From contig DKKT01000063.1 of assembly GCA_002455425.1 (NCBI GenBank), positions 3,361 through 67,360 on the forward strand: DNA of 64,000 nucleotides, in the 5' to 3' direction. Both the position numbers and the translations under genes were made by a program. The first letter of the stretch is position 1, and each line of letters starts with the position of its first letter. The stretch comes from Chthonomonas sp. UBA6659 (GTDB taxonomy: Bacteria; Armatimonadota; Fimbriimonadia; Fimbriimonadales; Fimbriimonadaceae). Below, piece after piece: positions 46,264 to 55,015 of the stretch. Below the pieces are notes generated by a model that worked only from the letters and a program-made list of their open reading frames with translations, did not search any database and had not been told where the DNA came from.

Positions 46264-47715
46264 TCACCGGATCGCTTTGTCCGCGAGCTCGGCCGCGAAT
46301 CGCCCGCTGAGCGTCACCATCGGCAGGCCCGCTCCGGGCTGGACACTCCCACCGGCGAAGAAGAGGTTCCGTAGAGTGTCGTGGCGATTCGAAAGCGGCA
46401 TCAAGCCCCACAGGCGAGCCGCTTCGGTCGGGCCATAGAGGCTGCCTCGGTAGTTCCCGTGCTCCTGAGCGAAGTATCGCGGCGTTTGGACACGCTCGCA
46501 GACGATGTCTGATTCGTCGATCTTGAAGCCGTGAGCGGTCAGCTCGTCCATGACGCGAGCGCGGTACTCCCCGGAGCGCTCCTGCCAAGCCATCGCGTCG
46601 GTATCGGCGGGGGTCGTGACGACCGCGAAGAGGTTTGTCGAGCCGGGCGGCGCGGTGAGCGGGTCGGTCAGGTGGGTCGCGTTCAGGTAGACGATCGGCC
46701 GTGTCGGGAAGCTCCCAGCCCGGTAGAGCTCATCGAAGCCGCGCTCGAAATCCTTCGGCACGAGCAGCGTGTGATGTGAGAGGCCGGGCACGTCCCGGCT
46801 GACGCCCCATTGGAGCGTGAAGTAGCTCAAGCTCGGCGGCTCAGAGTGGGTGACCCCCAGCCACCCGTCGACGGTGAACCGATCGACATTGGCGACGATG
46901 GCATCCGCTTCGAACGTTTCGCCCGACTCGGTCTCAACGCGCGTGACCCGTCTCGCATCGTGGGAGAGTCCGGTCACCGTGACCCCCATCCGGAACTCGA
47001 CCCCGAGGTTGCGAGCCAGGAGTTCGAATGCGCCGGGGATCTGACTGACCCCGCCCTCCGGCCACCAGACCCCCTCGCGCACCATGAGATACGGGATCAT
47101 CAGCGCTCCCGGGGCCTTCGAATCGTAGGTTTGGCCGCCGTAGGAAGGGAAGCCGTAGAAGAACGACCGGAGGAGCGGCGACCGGAACATGCCGTCGACA
47201 AGCGCCTTGTAGCTCTTGCGAACGTCGAAGTGAAGCGCGGTCCGGACGAGGTTCGGGTCCGCGAGCTGAGAGGCGCGCAGATACGGCTTCTTGAAGATGC
47301 TGCGATCGATCAGCGGCGACACCTTGTCAAGGGTGTCGAGGAGTTGGTCGAACGCACCGATGTCCTCGGGAGCGACCTCGCGGAGGACGTCCCGGAGGCC
47401 GCTCGGCTCGGCCGGCAGATCGATCGTCGGCATCCCTTCGAAGCAGACCCGACTGATCGGGTCGAGCCGCCGAAACCAGAGGTAGTCCTCGGGGCGACGG
47501 CCCGAATCGCGGAAGACCGCCTCATACAGGCGTTTGAGGATGATGATCGAAGGTCCGGGATCGAAGGTGAATCCTGCCATCGAAACGCGGGCCGCCTTGC
47601 CACCGCATTGCATCGAGCGCTCGAGGACGAGGACGTCCCAACCCCTGAGACGAAGGTGGATTGCGGCGGCAAGGCCGCCTTGGCCGGCCCCGATGACGAT
47701 CACCTGCCGTGGCAC
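46264..47715 (-). CDS. CrtI/CrtN-family FAD-dependent oxidoreductase (phytoene-desaturase-like)
   Basis: A 483-residue flavoenzyme. The dinucleotide motif is VIVIGAGQGGLAAAIHLRLRG at the N-terminus with the acidic end in VLVLERS, and GGKA follows. The C-terminus has FFAGGSVQPGAGLPMVTLSG, the CrtI signature region. The family desaturates or isomerises carotenoid precursors. No phytoene synthase or other carotenoid gene is adjacent, so another polyene or quinone substrate is possible. GTG start, 3 nt after the large secreted-protein gene, hence in one operon with it. Confidence 0.8.
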   Translation of the reverse strand: MPRQVIVIGAGQGGLAAAIHLRLRGWDVLVLERSMQCGGKAARVSMAGFTFDPGPSIIILKRLYEAVFRDSGRRPEDYLWFRRLDPISRVCFEGMPTIDLPAEPSGLRDVLREVAPEDIGAFDQLLDTLDKVSPLIDRSIFKKPYLRASQLADPNLVRTALHFDVRKSYKALVDGMFRSPLLRSFFYGFPSYGGQTYDSKAPGALMIPYLMVREGVWWPEGGVSQIPGAFELLARNLGVEFRMGVTVTGLSHDARRVTRVETESGETFEADAIVANVDRFTVDGWLGVTHSEPPSLSYFTLQWGVSRDVPGLSHHTLLVPKDFERGFDELYRAGSFPTRPIVYLNATHLTDPLTAPPGSTNLFAVVTTPADTDAMAWQERSGEYRARVMDELTAHGFKIDESDIVCERVQTPRYFAQEHGNYRGSLYGPTEAARLWGLMPLSNRHDTLRNLFFAGGSVQPGAGLPMVTLSGRFAAELADKAIR

Positions 47716-47718
47716 CGA

Positions 47719-50700
47719 CTATCGCTCCGTCGCGCGGATCGCGCCGACGTTGATATGCCCCCAGCCGCCCGTTTCGCGGTCGACGATTCGGATCCGGAGC
47801 GGGACGCCTCTCAACCGGGAGACGTCCCATACCCGTTCGTCCATCGCCTCACGGTTACGACCTCGTTCGATCTCCACCTGCGCTCCCGTGTCCATGCGGA
47901 TCAGCTCGACGAACACGCCGTCCCCCGAACCTCCCCCGACCAAGAGGCGGAGCTTCGGGCGGGACGTGATGAAGACGGGGGACTCCAGGGTCCCGGTGTA
48001 AGCGTCGTCGTAGCCGCCGCGGCCGTCTTCGCAAGTCCCGATGAACGGGGCGTCACCCGCGTTGAACGACATCCGTTTCGATCGGGTCGGTAGATCAGGA
48101 AAGTTGCCGGAGACCTTCCAGCCGGGCATACGCCAGTCCTCGAACGAGAAGGTCGGGTCCAGGAAGAGGCGGACCGGCTCGCTCGCGATCGGCTTGCCGT
48201 CGACCGTTCCTTCGAGGCGGATCGGTCCCCGATCCAGCGCTTCTTGGGGCAGAGAAGCTTCAAACCCCTCGAGCCCAATCGACGTCGGATAACGTCGACC
48301 CCCTGCATCGACGAATCGAGCCTCGATCTTCGGCGTACCGCTCGGGTTGGTCCAGGCCGGGACCGCCACGACCAGCGCCTTGCCGTCGCGAACGCGACCC
48401 TCGATCCGCCGAATTGCGAGCGGCGACTGGGCCCGGGCGACGAGGCCGCGCTTGCCGTCCGATCGCACGACTTCGACCGTCTGAATGCCGGTCCACGGTG
48501 CGGCGAACGCGTTCATCGGGGCCACAAGGGATGCGCTCCAAGATGAGGGGTCATAGCTCGGCAACGGGCCTGGCTTGACGGCAACTCCATCGATCCCGAC
48601 AGCCCAGTTTCCGCCGACATGGTGATAGACCCCGCCGTATTGCTTCAGCAGCCAGGCCATCGACGCAAGGCCAGAACCTTCGCCCCAGTCGAAGCCGGTG
48701 CGTCCGTTCTGCTGGTCGGTTCCGCCATGACCGCAGTTTTCGGGCATCAAACCCGGCGGGTAGTTCGGGTTCGGGTAGATGCCGTTCGCGTCATGGAGCG
48801 GATGGTTGATCAGGGCGAGCGAGGCCCGAATCGCGGCGACTCCGCGCTCGAAGAGGTCCCGGCGACCGAGTTGGGCACCGAGATCGCATAGGGTGACGCC
48901 GAACTGGGCTTGGCGCGCATCGTGGTACTCGCCATCCGAATTCTGGACGCCGAACCCGCCGTACGTGTAGGCGACGGGCCGATACGAGATCGGCCAAACG
49001 TTCTGATAGAGACAAAGTCGATCGATGGCTTTCATCGCGCCGGTGAGGTACTTCTCCTCCCGTGTCCAGGCGGCAACGCCGCGCAGGGCCTCAGCGACCC
49101 ACTGCATCGCGAGCGTGTTCTGGGGCGGCTCCATCGTGTAGGGATCGTGCATCGCAGGGTCGTCGAGCACTCCGCCCCGCTGTAAGCACACCTTCGGTGA
49201 GCAAGAGAAGAACGTCTCGAAATCGTAGTACGTGCGCTGATCCACGACCTTCGCAAGGAGGAAGTCGGCGGCCTTCTTGGCGGCCTCGGCGTAGGACGCG
49301 TGCTCTCCCGGGATCTTCGCGAGCTCAACCAAGAACCAGGCAGGGAGTGCCGTCTGGGCGCTGCGGTCGAGGATCGGCACGACCCGGTGTTCCTTGGTGA
49401 GCCACGTGGGGATCGAGCCGTCGGCGTTCTGGTTCCGGACCATACAGTCCGCCATCGCGCGGCACTGGCGCAGGATTTCGTCCTTCCGGGGACATTCAGG
49501 AAAGTCGAGGTACCACCGCAGGAGCCAGATCCCCTTCCAAGCCATGTTCGTGAGGTCGTAGTAGCAGCTCGGATCGGGGGCGATCAGGCACCCTTTCCAG
49601 GTTTTTTCGCGGGATTGGTAGGTGGTTGGGCACGCGCCTCGGTCCATCGGCGCGGCGAGGGCGAGATTCAGCATCTTATCGGCCTTATTGGCCCAGTCCT
49701 TGACGCCCGGGCGATTGGTCCCCCACCACTTCATGCCCCACGCGGATCGAAGGTTGTTGAACCAACATTGCCAACTCACCCAGCCCTGCTGGTAGCCCCA
49801 GCCGGCGGGGATGCCGCCACAGATCTGGCCGTCGATCTCGACCTCGAACCATCCGAGTTGGTTGTCGCCATAGGCCTCGGCGAACGCGGCTGGATAACAC
49901 ACCCGCGCGTACTCTTGGAACGGCATCACCTGGGGCTTGATACGGTCGAGATAGCGTCGCCCGTCGCGCTCCCAAAGAAAGCGGGCGGCTTCACCCAGGC
50001 CATCGTAGGGGGCGGCGACGCCGTCCACGATCAGATCGGAGGCGAGTTCGATCGTGCGGGGCATCTTGCGCAGCATGCTCGCATCATTGGCATACGCTAC
50101 GTGTCCGACGAGGCGGTGATCGGCGAAGCCGAAGGCAAGCAACGGCGCGGCGATAACCTCACCACGGACGTTCAGATCCAAGATCGTCGGCATCGGTCGG
50201 TTCTCTGCGAGGACCTCGACGTCGGGGATGAGCGAGAACGCGGCCGCGCCCTGCTGGGCGAAGACGACCGGCGCGCGGAAGAAGTGATCGCCGATGACCT
50301 GGTTCGGGAGAGGTCGCAGTCCTGGGGCGAAGGTCGTCTCAGGTTTGCCGGGCTTACCGTCCGGTGCGAACGCATAGGCGTCCATCAGGGATCGGATCAT
50401 CGTGCCGTCCTTACCGAAGTCGACCCGAACCGTGACGCGAACGACCTTGCCCTCGTTCGGGATCTCGATACGCTTCTCGATCGTGTGCTCGCCGACCGAC
50501 CGGAGGATCACGACGTTGCTTTCGACCTGGAAATCTCGGAAACGGAACGAGGGAGCGGCCGTGAACAGTCCTAAACTGCCTGGATCGATCGCGGTGACCT
50601 GTGACGGGCTCGTGACGTGGGCCACCGCCGGATGGGCGGCGCTGACGGCGATCGTGCGAGTGCCGCCGTCCCCCGATCGCGCGTAATACTCCTCGAAGCA

Positions 50701-50799
50701 CTCGCTTTGGATCTTGACGATCCGCACGCCCACGTCGCGACCCTGCACATCCGCGACGGCAACCGGAGACACCAAGGTGGCGGCGAGAAGAGGAACCAT
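47719..50799 (-). CDS. Large secreted protein with alpha-helical barrel, unknown glycan-related enzyme
   Basis: A 1026-residue protein with a signal-like N-terminus (MVPLLAATLVSPVAVA). Residues 20-270 are beta-rich. Residues 280-700 repeat helix pairs with conserved Trp/Gly/Cys (GWGYQQGWVSWQCWFNNL; RNQNADGSIPTWLT), the style of (alpha/alpha)6-barrel glycosidases and polysaccharide lyases. The C-terminal 300 residues are again beta-rich and include a galactose-binding-like segment. Cysteines are unusually numerous. I do not recognise a CAZy family. It shares an operon with the CrtI-like gene. Confidence 0.6.
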   Translation of the reverse strand: MVPLLAATLVSPVAVADVQGRDVGVRIVKIQSECFEEYYARSGDGGTRTIAVSAAHPAVAHVTSPSQVTAIDPGSLGLFTAAPSFRFRDFQVESNVVILRSVGEHTIEKRIEIPNEGKVVRVTVRVDFGKDGTMIRSLMDAYAFAPDGKPGKPETTFAPGLRPLPNQVIGDHFFRAPVVFAQQGAAAFSLIPDVEVLAENRPMPTILDLNVRGEVIAAPLLAFGFADHRLVGHVAYANDASMLRKMPRTIELASDLIVDGVAAPYDGLGEAARFLWERDGRRYLDRIKPQVMPFQEYARVCYPAAFAEAYGDNQLGWFEVEIDGQICGGIPAGWGYQQGWVSWQCWFNNLRSAWGMKWWGTNRPGVKDWANKADKMLNLALAAPMDRGACPTTYQSREKTWKGCLIAPDPSCYYDLTNMAWKGIWLLRWYLDFPECPRKDEILRQCRAMADCMVRNQNADGSIPTWLTKEHRVVPILDRSAQTALPAWFLVELAKIPGEHASYAEAAKKAADFLLAKVVDQRTYYDFETFFSCSPKVCLQRGGVLDDPAMHDPYTMEPPQNTLAMQWVAEALRGVAAWTREEKYLTGAMKAIDRLCLYQNVWPISYRPVAYTYGGFGVQNSDGEYHDARQAQFGVTLCDLGAQLGRRDLFERGVAAIRASLALINHPLHDANGIYPNPNYPPGLMPENCGHGGTDQQNGRTGFDWGEGSGLASMAWLLKQYGGVYHHVGGNWAVGIDGVAVKPGPLPSYDPSSWSASLVAPMNAFAAPWTGIQTVEVVRSDGKRGLVARAQSPLAIRRIEGRVRDGKALVVAVPAWTNPSGTPKIEARFVDAGGRRYPTSIGLEGFEASLPQEALDRGPIRLEGTVDGKPIASEPVRLFLDPTFSFEDWRMPGWKVSGNFPDLPTRSKRMSFNAGDAPFIGTCEDGRGGYDDAYTGTLESPVFITSRPKLRLLVGGGSGDGVFVELIRMDTGAQVEIERGRNREAMDERVWDVSRLRGVPLRIRIVDRETGGWGHINVGAIRATER

Positions 50800-50894
50800 T
50801 GTCGAATCGGTTCTACGCCGAACCGGTCCTCTCCTTTGCCTCGTCTGGATCGAGAGCGCGCTAAACTAGCTTATTGCATTGCCACCGAGTCACC

Positions 50895-51731
50895 ATGCGA
50901 AACCTCATTCGATCGATCGTCGTCGTCCTCGGGCTCGTCGCTTCGGCGACGGTGTTTGCCCAGGCTTATCTCGGCACCTACAGCCGTTCAGAACGCATCC
51001 GCTCGGACGGTCGGGACTTCACGCTTGTGCAGACGCTGAAGATCGATCGGAGTGGACGCGCGGAACTCACCTCGGAATACCGTGGTGACCGACCCCGGAT
51101 CACGAGCGGCCTCGTTCAAGCCTGGGGCGAAATCCTGGAGCGCGTGGCCGATTCACGTCGGATCGTTCATGCCGGCGGGTGGTTCGAGCGCAAGGGCAAG
51201 ATCGAAATCCGCCTCGACAACGTTCGTGGACTCGATTGCAGCTTCACTTTCGTGGCCGATGCGCGGGAAGTTCGCGCCGAAGCCAAGGACAACGGCATCT
51301 ACGGCCGGAACCCGATGACGCTCCGCCGTGATAGCGGGGGCAACATTCCCGACAACGGGAGGATCGAAGGCACTTACCGTAATGAGTTCCGCCTCCGGGA
51401 TGGAAACCGTTTCCAGCGCGAGCTCCAGCTCCGCCGAAACGGCGAAGCGGTGATGATCACCGAAAACCTCGGTCGCAATCCGAACGTCACCAAAGAGGAT
51501 CGTCGGCTCTGGGGCAACATCCTCCTCGCCCTCGAATACCAGCGCCGCTTCGAACATGTCGGAACCTGGGAGATGCGCGGCGATCGCGTGACCGTGCGCT
51601 TGACCCGCGTGGGAGATCGGCGCGAGGAGTGCACGCTGCAGTTTCAGGTCGACCGGGACGGATTGCGCTCGGTCGGCATCGACGACGACGCCTATGGTTG
51701 GGAGTCGTTCACCCTGCGTCGCGCCCGATAG
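50895..51731 (+). CDS. Secreted protein made of two copies of one domain
   Basis: A 278-residue exported protein (signal MRNLIRSIVVVLGLVASATV, then FA and the cleavage site). The mature part is an internal duplication: LGTYSRSERIRSDGRDF ... GIYGRNPMTLRR and EGTYRNEFRLRDGNRF ... DAYGWESFTLRR, each about 125 residues and beta-rich, lipocalin-like by pattern. No family is recognised. ATG 50895 is used; a TAAACT box at 50862 would put the transcript start near a TTG at 50874, which would add seven residues. A lipoprotein gene follows 25 nt later. Confidence 0.65.
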   Translation: MRNLIRSIVVVLGLVASATVFAQAYLGTYSRSERIRSDGRDFTLVQTLKIDRSGRAELTSEYRGDRPRITSGLVQAWGEILERVADSRRIVHAGGWFERKGKIEIRLDNVRGLDCSFTFVADAREVRAEAKDNGIYGRNPMTLRRDSGGNIPDNGRIEGTYRNEFRLRDGNRFQRELQLRRNGEAVMITENLGRNPNVTKEDRRLWGNILLALEYQRRFEHVGTWEMRGDRVTVRLTRVGDRREECTLQFQVDRDGLRSVGIDDDAYGWESFTLRRAR

Positions 51732-51756
51732 GGGCGGCGCGCTCAAGGAGAAACTC

Positions 51757-52203
51757 ATGAAAATCACTCAGTACATCCTCGTCGTGCTCACTGCGTTCGT
51801 TGCCCTCTTCGCGACGGGTTGCGGCGGCGGCAGCGGCGCTCTCGGTCGCAACTCCGACATCGAGATCATCCTCGAGGTTCGCCGCGCCGGAGACGATGCC
51901 GACAACCTGATCCTGTCCGTCTCGCCCAACGACGGTGCGTGGGATTCGTCGCAGGCGGCCAACGACTTCCAGGGCCAGAACTGGATCACGCGCCAGTTCA
52001 GCCGCAGCGATAAGCGCTTCACGTTCCGCACGAATTCGAACCAGGTGCCGTACCGTGTGTTCATCGGAAACGAAGCCAACTTCGACATCGACGCTCGGAT
52101 CACGATCCGCGTCGACGGAACCCAGCAGTACCTGCGCAACCTGACGGTCGTACCGGGTGCGCCGTCGCTGGAGACGCGCATCTTCCGTAACAACGTCGAG
52201 TAG
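51757..52203 (+). CDS. Small lipoprotein of unknown function
   Basis: A 148-residue lipoprotein: signal MKITQYILVVLTAFVALFA with lipobox FATGCGGG (Cys22), then a glycine linker and a beta-rich domain (SDIEIILEVRRAGDDADNL; RITIRVDGTQQYLRNLTV). AAGGAG lies 6 nt before the ATG. It probably forms a transcription unit with the preceding duplicated-domain protein, and a strong hairpin follows its stop. Confidence 0.65.
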   Translation: MKITQYILVVLTAFVALFATGCGGGSGALGRNSDIEIILEVRRAGDDADNLILSVSPNDGAWDSSQAANDFQGQNWITRQFSRSDKRFTFRTNSNQVPYRVFIGNEANFDIDARITIRVDGTQQYLRNLTVVPGAPSLETRIFRNNVE

Positions 52204-52215
52204 CGTTTCGCCAAT

Positions 52216-52245
52216 CTCCTCCCGCCCGCTTGCGGGCGGGAGGAG
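52216..52245. terminator. Perfect 14-bp hairpin after the lipoprotein gene
   Basis: CTCCTCCCGCCCGC (52216-52229) and GCGGGCGGGAGGAG (52232-52245) are exact inverted repeats around TT. It separates convergent genes and likely ends the plus-strand transcript; no T-run follows. Confidence 0.65.
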
Positions 52246-52311
52246 GTTCCCAACACAAGGAAGCCAGGGCCCCCGAAGGGACCCCGGCGCGGAGAGAGAG
52301 GATGGGAAAGG

Positions 52312-52830
52312 CTACGGCGACACGTCGACGAGCATCTGGTCGATCTGGAAGCGGTGGCTGCTGCCGGCTGAGACCAATCGAACGATGACTTGACCACCCG
52401 GTCCGACGTAGGCGCGGCCGTTGCTGGTCAGCACACCTTGCCGCACGGTGTCGTTCGTACCGAAGCCGATCGCGTTGTGGAACACGTAGCGGTCCTGCTG
52501 CCAGTGGTAGAGGTAGATCGAGACCGGGCCACTGACTGAGCGACGGGCTTCCAGCTTGAGGGAGATGACCGGGCTGGAGAATGCCAGCCAGGTCGGGTTG
52601 GAGTGGTTGATGGCCGTATCGATCCGGCTCGATCCGTTGGCGAGGAACGTCGATCGCAGGTTCATCCGGTTGTTGTCGCTGAAGGGCAGATTGAGGATGC
52701 TGCCGCTTTCGAGGATTCCGGTGAACATGGATTGCGAGAGCGGAACTCCGACGACGGCGTTGGCGCTCTGGGCGCCGAGGGTGGCGAGGGTCGAGGCGAT
52801 GGCGAGGATCGCGAAGAGTCGAGTTTTCAT
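52312..52830 (-). CDS. Secreted hypothetical protein, 172 aa
   Basis: A 172-residue exported protein (signal MKTRLFAILAIASTLATLGA to SANA). The mature domain is beta-rich (SILNLPFSDNNRMNLRSTFL; VSIYLYHWQQDRYVF; QVIVRLVSAGSSHRFQID), compatible with a jelly-roll or pre-peptidase C-like fold, but no family is recognised. AGGAG lies 10 nt before the ATG. Longer open frame upstream is antisense to the oxidoreductase and not coding. Confidence 0.6.
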   Translation of the reverse strand: MKTRLFAILAIASTLATLGAQSANAVVGVPLSQSMFTGILESGSILNLPFSDNNRMNLRSTFLANGSSRIDTAINHSNPTWLAFSSPVISLKLEARRSVSGPVSIYLYHWQQDRYVFHNAIGFGTNDTVRQGVLTSNGRAYVGPGGQVIVRLVSAGSSHRFQIDQMLVDVSP

Positions 52831-52998
52831 GGTTCTGTTTCTCCTGGTGTTTTCTTGTTCGCGGCTCTTTCGGACCGCGCTTGGTTCTTTCGACCGAGGG
52901 GTTCCCACGCGGGTTTGTGCTCCGCGCTTCGTCTGACTGTGATCGCGGTCACGGTGCTTTGAAGCCCCCGGGCGAGGGAGCGACCGCGATGGAAGGGC

Positions 52999-53004
52999 TA
53001 TCAT
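52999..53004 (+). promoter_or_regulatory. -10 hexamer TATCAT for the sarcosine-oxidase-like gene
   Basis: TATCAT, CTGGTC (6 nt), ATG 53011. Leaderless-type spacing. Confidence 0.55.
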
Positions 53005-53010
53005 CTGGTC

Positions 53011-54051
53011 ATGCGGATCGCCGTAGTCGGGGCAGGGATCATGGGGGCATCGACTGCCCGCACGCTCGCCGAGCGGGGACATTCGGTCACCGTGTTCGAG
53101 CAGTTCTCGGTCGGACACGAGCGGGGAAGCTCCCACGGTCGGTCGCGGATCGTGCGCCGCGCCTATCCGGATCGGTTCTATGCCGAGATCATGGGGCAGG
53201 GCTATCCAATGTGGCGCGAGTTGCACGATCGCTCCGGATTGCCGGTTCTCCAGGAAGTCGGCCTCCTCTACTTCGGAGCCGGCGATGATCCCGAGATGAT
53301 CTCGATGATCGAGGGCTTGGAGGTGCTCGGAATGGAGCACGAGGTAATCCGAGGCCCCGAGGCGCTGGCTGCCTGCATGGCGCATCCCGGATTCCGGTTC
53401 GAATCGGGTGAAATCGGAGTCTGGACCCGGGAGGCGGGCACGGTCGATGCCGGTCTCGCCGTTCAGGCAACGCTCCGCCTGGCCGAGGATGCGGGTGCTC
53501 GCGTCAGCCGCGAGCGGATCGAGGACCTCGGCGCGCTGGATGGCTACGACGCGGTCGCGCTCTGCGCAGGAGGCTGGATCCGTCGCTTCGTGGACATTGC
53601 GGTACAGGCGACCGCCCAGAGTTTCGTCTACATCGCCGAGCCCCATGCCGGGCCGGTTTGGATCGAGGCGAGCGCCAACAACTTGTATGGCTTCCCGTCC
53701 GAACGGGCGAGCAACGCGGGCGGCACGATGAAGATCGCCGCCCACCGGCCCGGCCCTCCGTTCGACCCGGATGCCCCCGAGCGCCCTGTCGATCGCGATG
53801 GGATCGCGCTGGTGGAGGACTTCTGCGCGCGGCGTCTCGGGCGGGTGCCGTCGATCGTCGAAGTGGGTGCGTGCGTCTACACCAGCGCCGCCGACGAGGA
53901 CTTCCGTATCGGACGGCTCGACGATCGCACGGTGTATGCCAGCCCGTGCAGCGGTCACGGTTTCAAGTTCGGGCCGTGGGTCGGGCAACATCTTGCCGAT
54001 CTGATCGAGCGGCGCTGCAATCCGATCCCGCGCTTTGCGCGCCGCGCCTAG
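53011..54051 (+). CDS. Monomeric sarcosine oxidase-like FAD oxidoreductase
   Basis: A 346-residue flavoprotein of the DAO/MSOX family that oxidises N-methyl amino acids or similar amines. It has the dinucleotide motif VVGAGIMGASTARTLAERG, then GSSHGRSRIVRRAY (substrate-side arginines). CVYTSAADEDFRIG holds the cysteine that binds FAD covalently in MSOX (CxYT position), and PCSGHGFKFGPW holds the C-terminal FAD loop. It is a little shorter than MSOX (about 390). Stops overlap the convergent alpha/beta hydrolase gene by 4 nt. Confidence 0.87.
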   Translation: MRIAVVGAGIMGASTARTLAERGHSVTVFEQFSVGHERGSSHGRSRIVRRAYPDRFYAEIMGQGYPMWRELHDRSGLPVLQEVGLLYFGAGDDPEMISMIEGLEVLGMEHEVIRGPEALAACMAHPGFRFESGEIGVWTREAGTVDAGLAVQATLRLAEDAGARVSRERIEDLGALDGYDAVALCAGGWIRRFVDIAVQATAQSFVYIAEPHAGPVWIEASANNLYGFPSERASNAGGTMKIAAHRPGPPFDPDAPERPVDRDGIALVEDFCARRLGRVPSIVEVGACVYTSAADEDFRIGRLDDRTVYASPCSGHGFKFGPWVGQHLADLIERRCNPIPRFARRA

Positions 54052-54929
54052 GGCACGGTCTGGCGTTGAGCGACGATCCCGGCGTCGCTGAGGAATTCGA
54101 GGACGATCTCGTTGTAACGATCGGGCTCGCGGAACCGCCCTTGGGAATGGTCGCAGCCTTCGAACCAAACCAGCTTCGCGTGCGAACCGGACGCGGCCAG
54201 GTTCCGCTCGGCTTCGCTCGGCAAGGCCAGACTGTCTCGATCGCCGTGGAGGATCAGGCTCGGCTTTTCGGCGATGAGCGGCAGTGCGCGGGCGACGTCC
54301 GCATCGCGGAGACGGAACCCGAGGAGGGCGCGACAAAAGCCAAGGGTCGGGGCCAGAGCCACCATGAGCGGCTTGCCTCCGAGGAATCGCCACCAGCCCA
54401 ACGACGCGGTGTCGAGCCGCGAATACGCGCTGTCGAAGATGAACGCGTCAGCTAGGTTCGGGTCCTCGGCGGCGGCGAACGCGATCGCGGCCCCGCCCAT
54501 GCTGCTTCCGATCGCCACGACCGGCAGACCCGGACAGCGCTCCTTCACCCACTTCACCGCGGCCTCCACGTCCCAGCGCTCGTGCCAGCCGAGCCCCGTC
54601 CGTTTCCCACGGCTCGTCCCGTGGGCACGGAAATCGAACACCAGGCAGGAGACCCCGCGCTGGTGAAGGAGCAGCGCAAGGGGTGCGAGCTCGCAGCGGT
54701 TCATCATGTAGCCGTGGCACAGGACGGCCACGCTGCGAGCGTTTTCAGCCGGCATCCACCAGCCGCGAAGCTCCACCCCGTCCCGGGTGTGGAACGATGC
54801 CCCTTCCTGCGAGATTCCGAACTGGCCTGGTGACAGGTACTTCGGGGTCCGGAACGGCGTCACGCTCTTCCACGCGATCAGGGCGAGGAGCAGAAGATAG
54901 ACCAGGACGATCGCGAAGAGCCAAACCAT
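54048..54929 (-). CDS. Membrane-anchored alpha/beta hydrolase
   Basis: A 293-residue serine hydrolase. One N-terminal membrane helix (WLFAIVLVYLLLLALIAW) anchors it. The catalytic serine is in GSSMGG near residue 140, the aspartate in LHGDRDSLALP, and the histidine in GCDHSQG. The oxyanion-type segment is LCHGYMMNR. Most similar by layout to BAAT/DUF1749-like or bem46-like hydrolases; substrate unknown. TATTCT lies 8 nt before the ATG. Confidence 0.85.
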   Translation of the reverse strand: MVWLFAIVLVYLLLLALIAWKSVTPFRTPKYLSPGQFGISQEGASFHTRDGVELRGWWMPAENARSVAVLCHGYMMNRCELAPLALLLHQRGVSCLVFDFRAHGTSRGKRTGLGWHERWDVEAAVKWVKERCPGLPVVAIGSSMGGAAIAFAAAEDPNLADAFIFDSAYSRLDTASLGWWRFLGGKPLMVALAPTLGFCRALLGFRLRDADVARALPLIAEKPSLILHGDRDSLALPSEAERNLAASGSHAKLVWFEGCDHSQGRFREPDRYNEIVLEFLSDAGIVAQRQTVP

Positions 54930-54937
54930 GCCTGTCT

Positions 54938-54943
54938 AGAATA
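54938..54943 (-). promoter_or_regulatory. -10 hexamer TATTCT for the alpha/beta hydrolase gene
   Basis: Minus strand: TATTCT, AGACAGGC (8 nt), ATG 54929. No Shine-Dalgarno sequence. Confidence 0.5.
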
Positions 54944-55015
54944 CGCCGCCGGTTGCGAGGCCGATGACCCCGCACGGCCGCTCACAGGAGAAACACCGAT
55001 CCGGATCGACTTGGG

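Noticed and set aside
52312..54393. A single 693-residue minus-strand protein
   Set aside because: Only the last 172 codons (from ATG 52830) have a signal peptide and binding site; the rest is antisense to the FAD oxidoreductase.
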